From NCBI GenBank assembly GCA_910584605.1, contig CAJUAW010000018.1, forward strand, positions 1 through 30,770: 30,770 bases of DNA, given 5' to 3'. Source of the DNA: an uncultured Oscillospiraceae bacterium. GTDB lineage: Bacteria > Bacillota_A > Clostridia > Oscillospirales > Oscillospiraceae. The position numbers and the translations under genes were made by a program. Below are positions 7,318-14,668 of this stretch, in pieces; position 1 is the stretch's first letter; the number at the start of each line of letters is the position of its first letter. The notes beneath the pieces were generated by a model that was given only the letters and a program-made list of their open reading frames with translations, was not told the DNA's origin and ran no database searches.

Positions 7318-8639
7318 GACGCGCTCCCCCCTCTCTTCAGCAGATTGGCCGCCTGGGCCACCGTCTCCACCAGCGGGATCTGGGCGGGACAGATGAAGGA
7401 GCAGCAGCCGCAGGCGTTGCAGTCCTCCAGATGGAATTTGGACAGCTTTTCCAGGTCTTGGTCCTCCAGGGCCCGGCGGATGATGGTGGGGGCCAGGTGC
7501 ATGGGGCAGGCCCCCACGCACTTGCCGCAGCGGATGCATACCCCGCCGGGGACGTCGGGCTTGTGCTCCCACTCGGTGAGGCACACCAGGCTGTTGGTGT
7601 CCTTCATCACCGGGGCCTCCAGGTTGGGGAGGGGCACCCCCATCATGGGCCCGCCGGTGAGGATCAGGTCGGCCTCCTCCTTCAGCCCGCCGCAGGTCTC
7701 CAGCAGGTGGCGCAGGGGGGTGCCGATGGGCACCCACAGGTTCCGGGGCCGGGTGACGGCTCCGCCGGTGATGGTCACCGCCCGGTGGGTGAGGGGACGG
7801 CCCTGGAAGAGTGCGTCCTGAATGGCGAAGACGGTGGCCACGTTGAACACGGCGCAGGCCGCGTCGATGGCGGTGCCGCCCGGAGGGACCTCCCGGCCGG
7901 TGACGGTCTGGATGATCTGCTTTTCCGCCCCCAGGGGGTAGCAGGTGCGCACCGGGATGATCTGCACCCGGCCGTTGCCCGAGCGGCGCAGGCGGCGCTC
8001 CACCGCCTCCACGGCGTTGAGCTTGTCCCCCTCGGTGACCACCGCCACCCGCTCGCACCGCAGGCAGCGGGCGATGGCCTGGGCCCCCCGGAGGATGTGT
8101 TCGCTGCGCTCCAGCAGCAGGCGGTAGTCGGCGGTGACGTAGGGCTCGCACTCGGCCACGTTGACGATCAGGGTGTCCACCCTGCCGGCGGAGCGGGCGA
8201 TCTTTTCCCAGGTGGGGAAGGCGCCGCCCCCCATGCCCACAATGCCGGCCCACTCCACCCGCTCCACCAGCTGTTCCAGGGTGAGCTGGCGGGGGTCCAG
8301 AGGGGCGGGGCGGCCCTCGTAATGCTCGCTGCGGTCATCGTTGTGGATGACGATGGCGGGGGAGCGCCTGCCCCAGGGGTGGGGGCGGTCCTCAATGGCG
8401 GCCACCCGGCCGGAGACGCTGGCAAAGGCAGCGGCGCCCGTCTGGCCCCGGCGGGCGATGGGCTGGCCCACCAGCACCGAGTCGCCGGGACCGACCATGG
8501 GGGTGGCGGGGCCGTCGGCGCACATCACCAGGGGGATGATGATCTCCTTGGGGGTGACCGAAAGCCGGGCCAGCGGCTTTCGGCGGGTCATCTCTTTTCG
8601 CGTGGCGGGGTATACCCCGCCGAAAAAGGAGTGGGTCAT
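7314..8639 (-). CDS. rnfC: RnfC, NADH-binding iron-sulfur subunit
   Basis: This 441-residue RnfC starts MTHSFFGGVYPATRKEMT, typical of short clostridial RnfC. It contains an N-terminal biotinyl-lipoyl-like fold (to about 85), a Nuo51-type NADH/FMN domain with GMGGGAFPTWEKI (135-147) and NVAECEPYVTADYRLLLE, a SLBB-like segment, and two 4Fe-4S motifs: Cys368/371/374/378 and Cys407/410/413/417. It should sit on the cytosolic side and pass electrons between NAD(H) and the membrane flavins. I chose the ATG at 8639, after GAGG, over a TTG eight codons upstream because family members begin at this point. It is the first gene of the operon behind a consensus promoter and overlaps rnfD-rnfG by four bases. 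Confidence 0.93.
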   Translation of the reverse strand: MTHSFFGGVYPATRKEMTRRKPLARLSVTPKEIIIPLVMCADGPATPMVGPGDSVLVGQPIARRGQTGAAAFASVSGRVAAIEDRPHPWGRRSPAIVIHNDDRSEHYEGRPAPLDPRQLTLEQLVERVEWAGIVGMGGGAFPTWEKIARSAGRVDTLIVNVAECEPYVTADYRLLLERSEHILRGAQAIARCLRCERVAVVTEGDKLNAVEAVERRLRRSGNGRVQIIPVRTCYPLGAEKQIIQTVTGREVPPGGTAIDAACAVFNVATVFAIQDALFQGRPLTHRAVTITGGAVTRPRNLWVPIGTPLRHLLETCGGLKEEADLILTGGPMMGVPLPNLEAPVMKDTNSLVCLTEWEHKPDVPGGVCIRCGKCVGACPMHLAPTIIRRALEDQDLEKLSKFHLEDCNACGCCSFICPAQIPLVETVAQAANLLKRGGSAS

Positions 8640-8698
8640 AAATTCTAAACCTCGCTTCGGCAAAATAAGCGGAATGTCTCAATAATAACACAGCTTAC

Positions 8699-8727
8699 AT
8701 CATAATCCAATTAAAGCCGTCTGTCAA
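8699..8727 (-). promoter_or_regulatory. Consensus sigma-A promoter of the Rnf-like operon
   Basis: On the minus strand TTGACA (8722-8727) and TATGAT (8699-8704) are 17 bases apart, leaving a 5' leader of about 50 bases before rnfC. This is a strong constitutive-type promoter. Confidence 0.85.
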
Positions 8728-8740
8728 CGTTCATTCTGCC

Positions 8741-8775
8741 CAAGAAAACAAGGACCACCCCGCCGGATGGTCCTT
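8741..8775 (-). terminator. Rho-independent terminator of the GH18-like gene
   Basis: On the minus strand AAGGACCA (8768-8775) pairs with TGGTCCTT (8750-8757) around a 10-base GC-rich loop, followed by GTTTTCTTG. It separates the upstream gene from the Rnf promoter. Confidence 0.8.
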
Positions 8776-8797
8776 GCAGTCCGAGTTTCTGGCCCGG

Positions 8798-9613
8798 TCA
8801 GCGCCGGAGGCTCCGCTGTCCCTGCTGCCGCGGCTCCGGCCTGCGCTGGATGCCCAGCTGGGCGGCGCAGGGGGATGCGGTCTCCCAGGGGATCAGGAAG
8901 GTACAGACCCCCAGCTTCCGTCCCACCTCCACCTTCCGCCGCAGGGTGTCGCTGTCGTCAAACAGGACGAAATGGGCCCCGTTCTCCCGGCTCATGTAGG
9001 TGAAGTAGCGGGCGCACAGGTCGCCGGAGAAGAAGATGGAGGGGGAGAGCCGCTGCTTCAGCGCCTCCAGCTCCTGCTCGGTGAGGGGCTGGCCGCTGCC
9101 GGTGGGGGAGGGCAGGAAAAAGTCCTCCGCCACCTTCTCCAGAGCCAGGGCCGTCCGGCTCTCGCCGAAGCGCTCCAGCGCCTCCTCCAGCCGCCGCTGG
9201 AGGGACCCGCCCGACAGGGCGGAGGGGATCATCACCCGGGCGTGGGGCGCGCTGGGGGCGTACCCCTCGGTGACGTACAGGGACCAGCCCCGGCGGGAGA
9301 ACTGCTCATCCAGCTGGGAGGCGGTCTGCTCCAGAGGGGGCAGGCGGTTTTCGAAGTCCAGAATGGCCCCGGAGAAGCCCCTGGCCTGGCACTCCCGCAT
9401 GATCTCCTGGCACAGCGGGCCGGTGGGGCCCAGGCCGTCGAAGTCCCGGTCGTCAATGACCATCAACCCGCCTTTGGGAGTGGTGCTGTCCGCACGGAAC
9501 AGGTGGGGGCCCGGCCCGAGGCGGTAGGCCAGATGGGCGGGGGTGGCCTGCCAGCTCCGGAGGGCGGGCAGCTGCCGGGGCGGCAGGGTAATGATAAAGG
9601 TGTCCTGTGGCAT
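8798..9613 (-). CDS. Hypothetical protein with a GH18-like TIM-barrel pattern
   Basis: The 271-residue protein has no signal peptide or membrane helix. Its middle resembles a glycoside hydrolase 18 barrel: GGLMVIDDRDFDGLGP, then QARGFSGAILDFEN (about 77-90). This sits where the catalytic DGxDxDxE strand would be, but keeps only the terminal Asp86 and Glu88. The repeated strand-helix layout continues to FVLFDDSDTLRRKVEVGRKLG and FLIPWETA. It may be a divergent cytosolic sugar-binding or spore-related GH18 relative, such as the spore-germination type, or an unrelated barrel; I cannot name a function. The ATG at 9613 follows AAGGGGGT. The gene is monocistronic and divergent from yqeG. The terminal 20 residues are Gln/Arg-rich and look disordered. 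Confidence 0.72.
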   Translation of the reverse strand: MPQDTFIITLPPRQLPALRSWQATPAHLAYRLGPGPHLFRADSTTPKGGLMVIDDRDFDGLGPTGPLCQEIMRECQARGFSGAILDFENRLPPLEQTASQLDEQFSRRGWSLYVTEGYAPSAPHARVMIPSALSGGSLQRRLEEALERFGESRTALALEKVAEDFFLPSPTGSGQPLTEQELEALKQRLSPSIFFSGDLCARYFTYMSRENGAHFVLFDDSDTLRRKVEVGRKLGVCTFLIPWETASPCAAQLGIQRRPEPRQQGQRSLRR

Positions 9614-9625
9614 GGAGCGACCCCC

Positions 9626-9654
9626 TTGTCCGAAATTTCAACCTGTGATATACT
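9626..9654 (+). promoter_or_regulatory. Extended -10 promoter of the yqeG operon
   Basis: TTGTCC (9626-9631), 17 bases, then TATACT (9649-9654) preceded by TGA, making an extended -10 (TGATATACT). It lies 33 bases before the yqeG start. Confidence 0.75.
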
Positions 9655-9687
9655 ACACGGTATGAAAATGGACAGGAGGATAGAACC

Positions 9688-10194
9688 ATGTCCTTATCAC
9701 CCATCCCCCGGGGAGTTTATCCCTCGGTGACCGATATCTCTCCCAAGGCCCTGGCTGGAAAGGGCGTCAAGCTGGTGCTGGCCGACCTGGACAATACCCT
9801 GGTCCCCTACCAGGTGACGGAGCCCTCCCCGGCGGTGGCCGCCTGGAAGGAGGGGCTGGAGGCCCAGGGCATCCGGCTGTTCCTGCTGTCCAACAGCCGC
9901 AGGCCGGGCCGGGCCCAACGGTTTGCGGAGCGGCTGGGCATCCCCTATCAGGGCCACTCGGGCAAGCCGAAACGGGCGGGCTACCGGAGGGCCATGGAGC
10001 GGATGGGGGCCGCGCCTGAGGAGACCGTTATGGTGGGGGACCAGATCTTTACCGACATCCTGGGGGCCAACCGCGCCGGTGTGACCCCCCTGCTGGTGAA
10101 GCCCATCCGTCTGGCGGGCAATCCGGGGCGGTACCTCCGCTACGCGGTGGAGACGCCCTTCCGCCTGCTGGGGAAAAGGAGGCCCTTTCTATGA
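9688..10194 (+). CDS. yqeG: YqeG-family HAD phosphatase
   Basis: The 168-residue protein has the YqeG (HAD subfamily IIIA) pattern. Motif I is LADLDNTLVPY, with nucleophile Asp33 and acid Asp35; motif II is LLSNS (Ser68); motif III Lys lies in GKPKRAG; motif IV is MVGDQIFTDILGAN (Asp118). It should hydrolyse a small phosphate ester in the cytosol. In Bacilli YqeG neighbours the GTPase gene yqeH, but here it heads a different operon. The ATG at 9688 follows an AGGAGG site. Its stop overlaps the next start (ATGA at 10191-10194), implying translational coupling. Confidence 0.92.
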   Translation: MSLSPIPRGVYPSVTDISPKALAGKGVKLVLADLDNTLVPYQVTEPSPAVAAWKEGLEAQGIRLFLLSNSRRPGRAQRFAERLGIPYQGHSGKPKRAGYRRAMERMGAAPEETVMVGDQIFTDILGANRAGVTPLLVKPIRLAGNPGRYLRYAVETPFRLLGKRRPFL

Positions 10195-11054
10195 GCGCGA
10201 AATTCGGCCCGGCGGGCAACTGCGAGAGCTTTTCCAAGGTCCATAAATCCTCCCTGGCCGCCCCCCGATGGATCGCGGACTTCGGTCTGGACTGCTATGA
10301 GTACCAGTGCGGCAAGGGAGTCCACGTGGGGAAGGAGACCGCCGTCAAAATCGGGGAAAATGCCCAGGCGGCGGGGATTAGCCTGTCCCTCCACGCCCCC
10401 TACTTCATCAATCTGGCCAACCCGGACCGGGACGCCCTCCAAAAGACCATCGGCTACATTACCGCCGGCTGTCAGGCGGCGGACTGGATGGGGGCGAGAC
10501 GGGTGGTCATCCACTCCGGGGCGCTGATGAAGCGCGAACGGGCCCAGGCGCTGGAAACCGCGAAAAAATCTCTGACCGAGGTCATTTCCGCCTGTGACAG
10601 TCAGGGCTTTTCCCATATCACCCTGTGTCCCGAGACCATGGGCAAGATCAACCAGCTGGGCGACCTGGACGAGGTGCTGGAGCTGTGCACCCTGGACGGG
10701 CGGCTGGTCCCCTGCATCGACTTCGGCCATCTGTACGCCCGCTCGTTGGGTGCGGACGACGGCCTGGAGGCGTTTTCCCGGATGCTGGACCGGGTGGAGG
10801 AGGTCCTGGGTCCGGAACGGGCCGCGTCGTTCCACAGCCACTTCTCCCACATCGAGTTCACCCCCAAGGGCGGGGAGAAGTGCCACCGCACCTTTGACGA
10901 CGACGGCGGCTACGGCCCCGGCTGGACTCCCCTGGCCGCCGAGATTGCCCGCCGGGGGTGGTCGCCCACGTTCATCTGCGAGTCCGCCGGGACACAGGCG
11001 GAGGATGCCTTGACCATGAAGCACATCTATCAGAGCTTTACAGAGCTGTTTTAG
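10191..11054 (+). CDS. Endonuclease IV-like TIM-barrel protein (AP endonuclease family 2)
   Basis: The 287-residue protein keeps most zinc-ligand positions of endonuclease IV: LSLHAPYF (His68), VVIHSG (His108), CPETMG (Glu148), CIDFGHLYA (Asp177, His180), FHSHFSH (His215 region), His232 and CESAG (Glu264). In E. coli Nfo the penultimate metal pair comes from a DRH triplet; here the equivalent reads KCH, so the Asp appears replaced by Lys230. A true AP endonuclease for base excision repair is therefore possible but not certain; a sugar isomerase-like role in the same superfamily remains open. It is coupled to yqeG by a four-base overlap and followed after 30 bases by an M24 peptidase. Confidence 0.82.
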   Translation: MSAKFGPAGNCESFSKVHKSSLAAPRWIADFGLDCYEYQCGKGVHVGKETAVKIGENAQAAGISLSLHAPYFINLANPDRDALQKTIGYITAGCQAADWMGARRVVIHSGALMKRERAQALETAKKSLTEVISACDSQGFSHITLCPETMGKINQLGDLDEVLELCTLDGRLVPCIDFGHLYARSLGADDGLEAFSRMLDRVEEVLGPERAASFHSHFSHIEFTPKGGEKCHRTFDDDGGYGPGWTPLAAEIARRGWSPTFICESAGTQAEDALTMKHIYQSFTELF

Positions 11055-11084
11055 AGCAAGAATTTAGGGAAGGGAACATTTGCC

Positions 11085-12149
11085 ATGGATCACATCAAAA
11101 CAATTGCCGCCCAGCTGCCGGAGTACGGTCTGGACGCCATGCTCATCACCAGCGAATCCGGGGAGCGGTACGCCCTGGGCTTCCACGGGGAGGGCCTGCT
11201 TCTGGTCACCCGGAACGGGGCCCGATACTCCACCGACGGCCGCTACATCGAGGCCGCCCGGGAGCAGATCACCAGGGCGGAGGTGGTCCTCGCCACCCCG
11301 GAGAAGGGGCATCTGGCCCTGGCCAAGGAGTATATCGAGGAAAAGGGCCTCCACAACATCGGCTTTGAGAGCGGGGCCATGACGGTGGACAGCCACCGAA
11401 GGTACACCCAGGAGCTGACCGGCATCCTCACCCCGGCCCAGAAGCTGCTGGACAGCCTCCGGGCCTCCAAGGACGAGGGGGAGCTGGCCCTCATGCGCCG
11501 GGCCCAGGAGATCACCGACGAGTCCTTCCGGGCCATCCTCAACTTCATCCGCCCTGGCATGACGGAGCGGGAGATCGCCGCCCGGCTGGTCTACGAGCTG
11601 ATGAGCCGGGGCGGAGATAAGGTATCCTTCGACCCCATCGTGGCGGCGGGGACCAACGGCTCCCGGCCCCATGCCGTCCCCGGCGACCAGGTGGTGGACA
11701 CGGGCATGTTCATCACCATGGACTTTGGCTGCAAGGTGGAGGGCTACTGCTCCGACATGACCCGCACCGTGGCCCTGGGCCACCCCACCCAGGAGATGGA
11801 GGAGGTGTACAACGCCGTCCTGGCCGCCCAGAAAGCGGGGATCAACGCCGCCCGGGCGGGAGTCACCGGCCAGGAGATTGATGAGGCCGCCCGCCGGGTC
11901 CTCCGGGAGGCGGGCTATGGGGACTACTTTTCCCACAGCTTCGGCCACTCCCTGGGGGTGGACATCCACGAGTCCCCCAACGCCAGTTCCAAGGAGACCC
12001 GCCCCATGCCGGCGGGGGCCGTCATCTCCGCCGAGCCGGGAGTCTACCTCCCCGGACGGTTCGGCGTGCGCATCGAGGACGTGCTCATCCTCAAGGAGGG
12101 CGGCTGTGAGGACATCACCCGGTCGCCCAAGGACCTGATCGTACTGTGA
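11085..12149 (+). CDS. M24 family Xaa-Pro peptidase
   Basis: The 354-residue protein has the creatinase-like N-terminal domain (to about 125) and a pita-bread catalytic domain. All five metal ligands are present: Asp213 (MDFGCKVEGYCSD), Asp224, His288 (HSFGHSLG), Glu317 (AEPGVY) and Glu331 (RIEDV). This fits a cytosolic, dimetal Xaa-Pro aminopeptidase or dipeptidase (YqhT/PepQ/PepP type); which of these cannot be told. The start follows AGGGAAGGGAAC. The gene often precedes efp in Firmicutes, but here it is followed directly by a SLOG-family gene whose ATG overlaps its stop. Confidence 0.93.
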   Translation: MDHIKTIAAQLPEYGLDAMLITSESGERYALGFHGEGLLLVTRNGARYSTDGRYIEAAREQITRAEVVLATPEKGHLALAKEYIEEKGLHNIGFESGAMTVDSHRRYTQELTGILTPAQKLLDSLRASKDEGELALMRRAQEITDESFRAILNFIRPGMTEREIAARLVYELMSRGGDKVSFDPIVAAGTNGSRPHAVPGDQVVDTGMFITMDFGCKVEGYCSDMTRTVALGHPTQEMEEVYNAVLAAQKAGINAARAGVTGQEIDEAARRVLREAGYGDYFSHSFGHSLGVDIHESPNASSKETRPMPAGAVISAEPGVYLPGRFGVRIEDVLILKEGGCEDITRSPKDLIVL

Positions 12150-12664
12150 TGAACAAGGAAAAAACCTGCTGCTTCACCGGGCACCGGCCGGACAAGCTGC
12201 CCTGGGGGGAGGACGAGGCGGACCCCCGGTGCGCGCGGCTGAAGCGGAGCCTGGCGCAGGCAGTGGAGGACGCCTACGCGGCGGGCTTCCGCCACTTTAT
12301 CAGCGGCATGGCACGGGGCTGCGACCTCTACTGCGCCGAGGCGGTGCTGGCGCTGCGGGAGCGGCACGGGGACGTCACCCTGGAATGCGCCCGGCCCTGC
12401 GAGACCCAGGCGAACAGCTGGCCGGAGGGGGAGCGGGATCGGTATCAGCAGATTCTGGACCAGTGCGACTTTGAAACGCTGGTCCAGCGGCGCTATGACC
12501 GCTTCTGCATGATGCGCCGCAACCAGTACATGGTGGACCGCTCCAGCCGTCTGATCGCCGTGTACAACGGCGTGCCCAAAGGGGGCACCTGCCAGACCCT
12601 GCGCTACGCCATGAAACGGGGGGTGGCCCCCTGCATTCTGGACCTGGAGGACTTTTGCCAATGA
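12149..12664 (+). CDS. SLOG/DUF1273 (YpsA-like) nucleotide-binding protein
   Basis: A 171-residue protein of the DUF1273/SLOG group: CCFTGHRPDKLPWGEDE at the start, then HFISGMARGCDLYCAE (the Rossmann-like nucleotide-binding loop), and LIAVYNGVPKGGTCQTLRYA near the end, the conserved GGT segment. Members such as B. subtilis YpsA are thought to bind a nucleotide-like ligand and have been linked to cell division and stress; the ligand is unknown. Start choice: a GTG three bases upstream is possible, but ATG at 12149 overlaps the previous stop by one base and is preferred. The stop overlaps the queH start (ATGA). Confidence 0.85.
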   Translation: MNKEKTCCFTGHRPDKLPWGEDEADPRCARLKRSLAQAVEDAYAAGFRHFISGMARGCDLYCAEAVLALRERHGDVTLECARPCETQANSWPEGERDRYQQILDQCDFETLVQRRYDRFCMMRRNQYMVDRSSRLIAVYNGVPKGGTCQTLRYAMKRGVAPCILDLEDFCQ

Positions 12665-13218
12665 ACACTCTGATGCACATCTGCTGCGCCCCCTGTGCCA
12701 ACCAGCCCATCGCCCAGCTGCGGGAGGAGGGGACCTCCGTCACCGGCTTCTGGTTCAATCCCAACATCCACCCCTATACCGAGTACCAGGCCCGGAAGCG
12801 CACCCTGGAGGACTATTCCAGGGAGGCCGGCATGAAGCTGATCATCGGCGGGACCTACGATCTGCGGCCCTTCATCACCGCCGTGGCGGGGAATATCGAC
12901 GGCCGGTGCTCCTACTGCTACCGGGTGCGGATGGAGGAGACGGCGAAATATGCCGCCGAAAACGGCTTTGACAGCTTTACCACCTCCCTGCTCATCTCCC
13001 CCTACCAGAACCACGAGGGCATCGCCGCCGCTGCCCGGGAGGCGGGGGAGAGGTACGGCGTGACCTTCCTCTACCGGGACTTCCGTCCCCTGTTCCAGGC
13101 GGGGCAGGAGTTCGCCCGGGAACACGGCTTCTATATGCAGAAGTACTGCGGCTGCATTTTCAGCGAGGAGGACCGCTATATGGCGGCCAAGCGGAAGAAA
13201 AAGTCCCGCCCCCAGTGA
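12661..13218 (+). CDS. queH: Epoxyqueuosine reductase QueH
   Basis: A 185-residue QueH (former DUF208), the non-cobalamin enzyme that reduces epoxyqueuosine to queuosine in tRNA. The conserved HICCAPC motif (Cys8, Cys9, Cys12) at the N-terminus, GRCSYCYRVR in the middle and MQKYCGCIFSEEDRY near the end carry the iron-sulfur and catalytic cysteines. FWFNPNIHPYTEYQ is also typical. The ATG at 12661 follows GGAGG and overlaps the previous stop; a TTG two codons earlier is less likely. It is the last gene of the yqeG operon. The final codons form the left arm of the terminator. Confidence 0.95.
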   Translation: MNTLMHICCAPCANQPIAQLREEGTSVTGFWFNPNIHPYTEYQARKRTLEDYSREAGMKLIIGGTYDLRPFITAVAGNIDGRCSYCYRVRMEETAKYAAENGFDSFTTSLLISPYQNHEGIAAAAREAGERYGVTFLYRDFRPLFQAGQEFAREHGFYMQKYCGCIFSEEDRYMAAKRKKKSRPQ

Positions 13219-13233
13219 GGGGCGGGATTTTTT
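13204..13233. terminator. Bidirectional terminator between queH and gltS
   Basis: TCCCGCCCC (13204-13212) pairs with GGGGCGGGA (13219-13227), followed by six T on the plus strand. On the minus strand the hairpin is followed by CTTTTTCTT. The left arm lies inside queH, and the loop contains its TGA stop. Confidence 0.9.
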
Positions 13234-13243
13234 ATGTACCAGC

Positions 13244-14488
13244 TCAGCCGAAGATGAGGGGCAGAACATTCAGGAAGATGGTAATGATAATGCCGTTGAA
13301 GAAGTCGATGAACAGGGAACCCACCAGAGGGACGATGAAGAAAGCCTGGGGCGCGGGACCGAACCGCTTGGTGATAGCCTGCATGTTGGCCATTGCGTTG
13401 GGGGTCGCGCCCATGCCAAAGCCGCAGAAAGCGGAGGTCATAACGGCGGCCTCATAGTCCCGGCCCATCACGTTGAACACCACAAATCGGGCGAAAAGGA
13501 ACATCAGCACCACCTGGGCGGCCAGCATAACGACCATGGGAGCGGCCAGGTCGGCCAGCTGCCACAGCTTCAGAGACATGAGGGCGATAGCCAGAAAGAT
13601 GGACAGAGACACGTTGCCCCACATGTCGATGGCCTTGGCGGGCAGAACGATGCGCTTGGCGTCGCAGAAGTTGCGGATGATGGCGGCGATGACCATGGCG
13701 CCGATGTAGGTGGGGAAGGTGAACTTGATTTCCTTGCCCATAAACACGATCTGGGCGTTGTTGAACATATTGGTAATCAGAGTGCCCAGACCAGAGGCCA
13801 CCATCAGCAGGATAATGGCGTTGGTGAAGGCGTCGGCGTCCATCCGCTCAGCCTTGGCCTTCTCGGCCTCGGACTCGCCGTCCATCTCCTCAACTTCGGC
13901 GGCGCTCTCAACGGAGGTAAGACCCCGGCGGACGATGATGCTCCGAGCAGTAGGGCCGCCCATGAGGGAGCCGGCCACCAGGCCAAAGGTGGCGGCAGCC
14001 ATCGCCATAACCTGCGCGCCGGCCAGCCCCATTTTCTCCAGTTCAGGACCGTAGGAGCCAGCAGTGCCGTGTCCGCCCACCATGGGGATGGAGCCGGCGG
14101 CTAGGCCGTAGCGGACGTCCAGCTGGAAGACTACGGCGATCAGAGGACTGATGATATCCTGAAGGATAACCATTACAATAGCGATAGCCAGGAAGGTAAA
14201 TACCTTCTTGCCGCCCTTTTTCAGCAGGCGGAAGCAGGCGGTGTAGCCTACGCTGGTGAAGAACAGGGTCATGAAGTAGTCCTTCACATTTTCATCAAAG
14301 GACAGGGCCAGCACACCAGCCATGTACAGCAGCAGGTGGACGATGGCGAAGATCAGACCACCTACTACCGGAGCGGGGATACAGCAGGCCTTCAAAAATT
14401 GGACGCGGTTGGTGAGGAAGCGGCCCAGCACGAACAGAAGCATCGCTATGCCCGCCGTCTGGTACATGTTCAGGGTAATCTCTAACAT
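13244..14488 (-). CDS. gltS: Sodium/glutamate symporter GltS
   Basis: The 414-residue membrane protein has the GltS family layout: about ten helices in two inverted halves. VGGHGTAGSYGPE is in the first half, with SLMGGPTARSII close after, and FGMGATPNAMANMQAI is in the second half; these re-entrant loops bind glutamate and Na+. A hydrophilic Glu-rich loop (about residues 192-215) separates the halves. It imports glutamate with sodium. The ATG at 14488 follows GAAGGAGAG. It lies directly downstream of a GlnK/GlnL-like two-component pair on the same strand, with a 180-base gap that carries its own operator-like palindromes, so control by that pair is likely. Confidence 0.95.
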   Translation of the reverse strand: MLEITLNMYQTAGIAMLLFVLGRFLTNRVQFLKACCIPAPVVGGLIFAIVHLLLYMAGVLALSFDENVKDYFMTLFFTSVGYTACFRLLKKGGKKVFTFLAIAIVMVILQDIISPLIAVVFQLDVRYGLAAGSIPMVGGHGTAGSYGPELEKMGLAGAQVMAMAAATFGLVAGSLMGGPTARSIIVRRGLTSVESAAEVEEMDGESEAEKAKAERMDADAFTNAIILLMVASGLGTLITNMFNNAQIVFMGKEIKFTFPTYIGAMVIAAIIRNFCDAKRIVLPAKAIDMWGNVSLSIFLAIALMSLKLWQLADLAAPMVVMLAAQVVLMFLFARFVVFNVMGRDYEAAVMTSAFCGFGMGATPNAMANMQAITKRFGPAPQAFFIVPLVGSLFIDFFNGIIITIFLNVLPLIFG

Positions 14489-14545
14489 GGTTCTCTCCTT
14501 CTTTCTCCAAGATTGTTTGGAACCGCCCTGGCTGGACGGGCCCTT

Positions 14546-14559
14546 ATTTCCAAGGAAAT
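14546..14559. promoter_or_regulatory. Palindrome at the probable gltS transcription start
   Basis: ATTTCCAAGGAAAT is a perfect 14-base palindrome. On the minus strand it lies at the 3' edge of a possible -10 (CATAAA, 14560-14565, with TTGAAA at 14583-14588, 17-base spacer). This position suits a repressor or activator site. The promoter itself is weak by sequence. Confidence 0.45.
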
Positions 14560-14622
14560 TTTATGACCATACCGTCAAAAAGTTTCAAATTCTAACGGGA
14601 CCTGGAGAGATTCTACTAAAAC

Positions 14623-14638
14623 CACAAAGGGATTTGTG
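14623..14638. promoter_or_regulatory. Inverted repeat CACAAA-N4-TTTGTG upstream of gltS
   Basis: CACAAA (14623-14628) and TTTGTG (14633-14638) flank four bases. A further CACAAA half-site lies near 14657-14662. They sit between the response-regulator stop and the gltS promoter region, where a regulator would bind. It could also act as a weak terminator hairpin for the regulator gene. Confidence 0.4.
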
Positions 14639-14668
14639 AAAAAATGTGAGTATTGCACAAAGACGGGG

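Noticed and set aside
5551..7821. A 756-residue open frame opposite the Rnf genes
   Set aside because: The translation is Gly/His/Gln-rich antisense with no family pattern. The minus-strand Rnf genes are unambiguous.
7318..8253. An N-terminal extension of the rnfD-rnfG frame up to 8253
   Set aside because: It overlaps rnfC in another frame and is Arg/Pro/Gly-rich. The ATG at 7317, in ATGA overlap with rnfC, gives a normal RnfD start.
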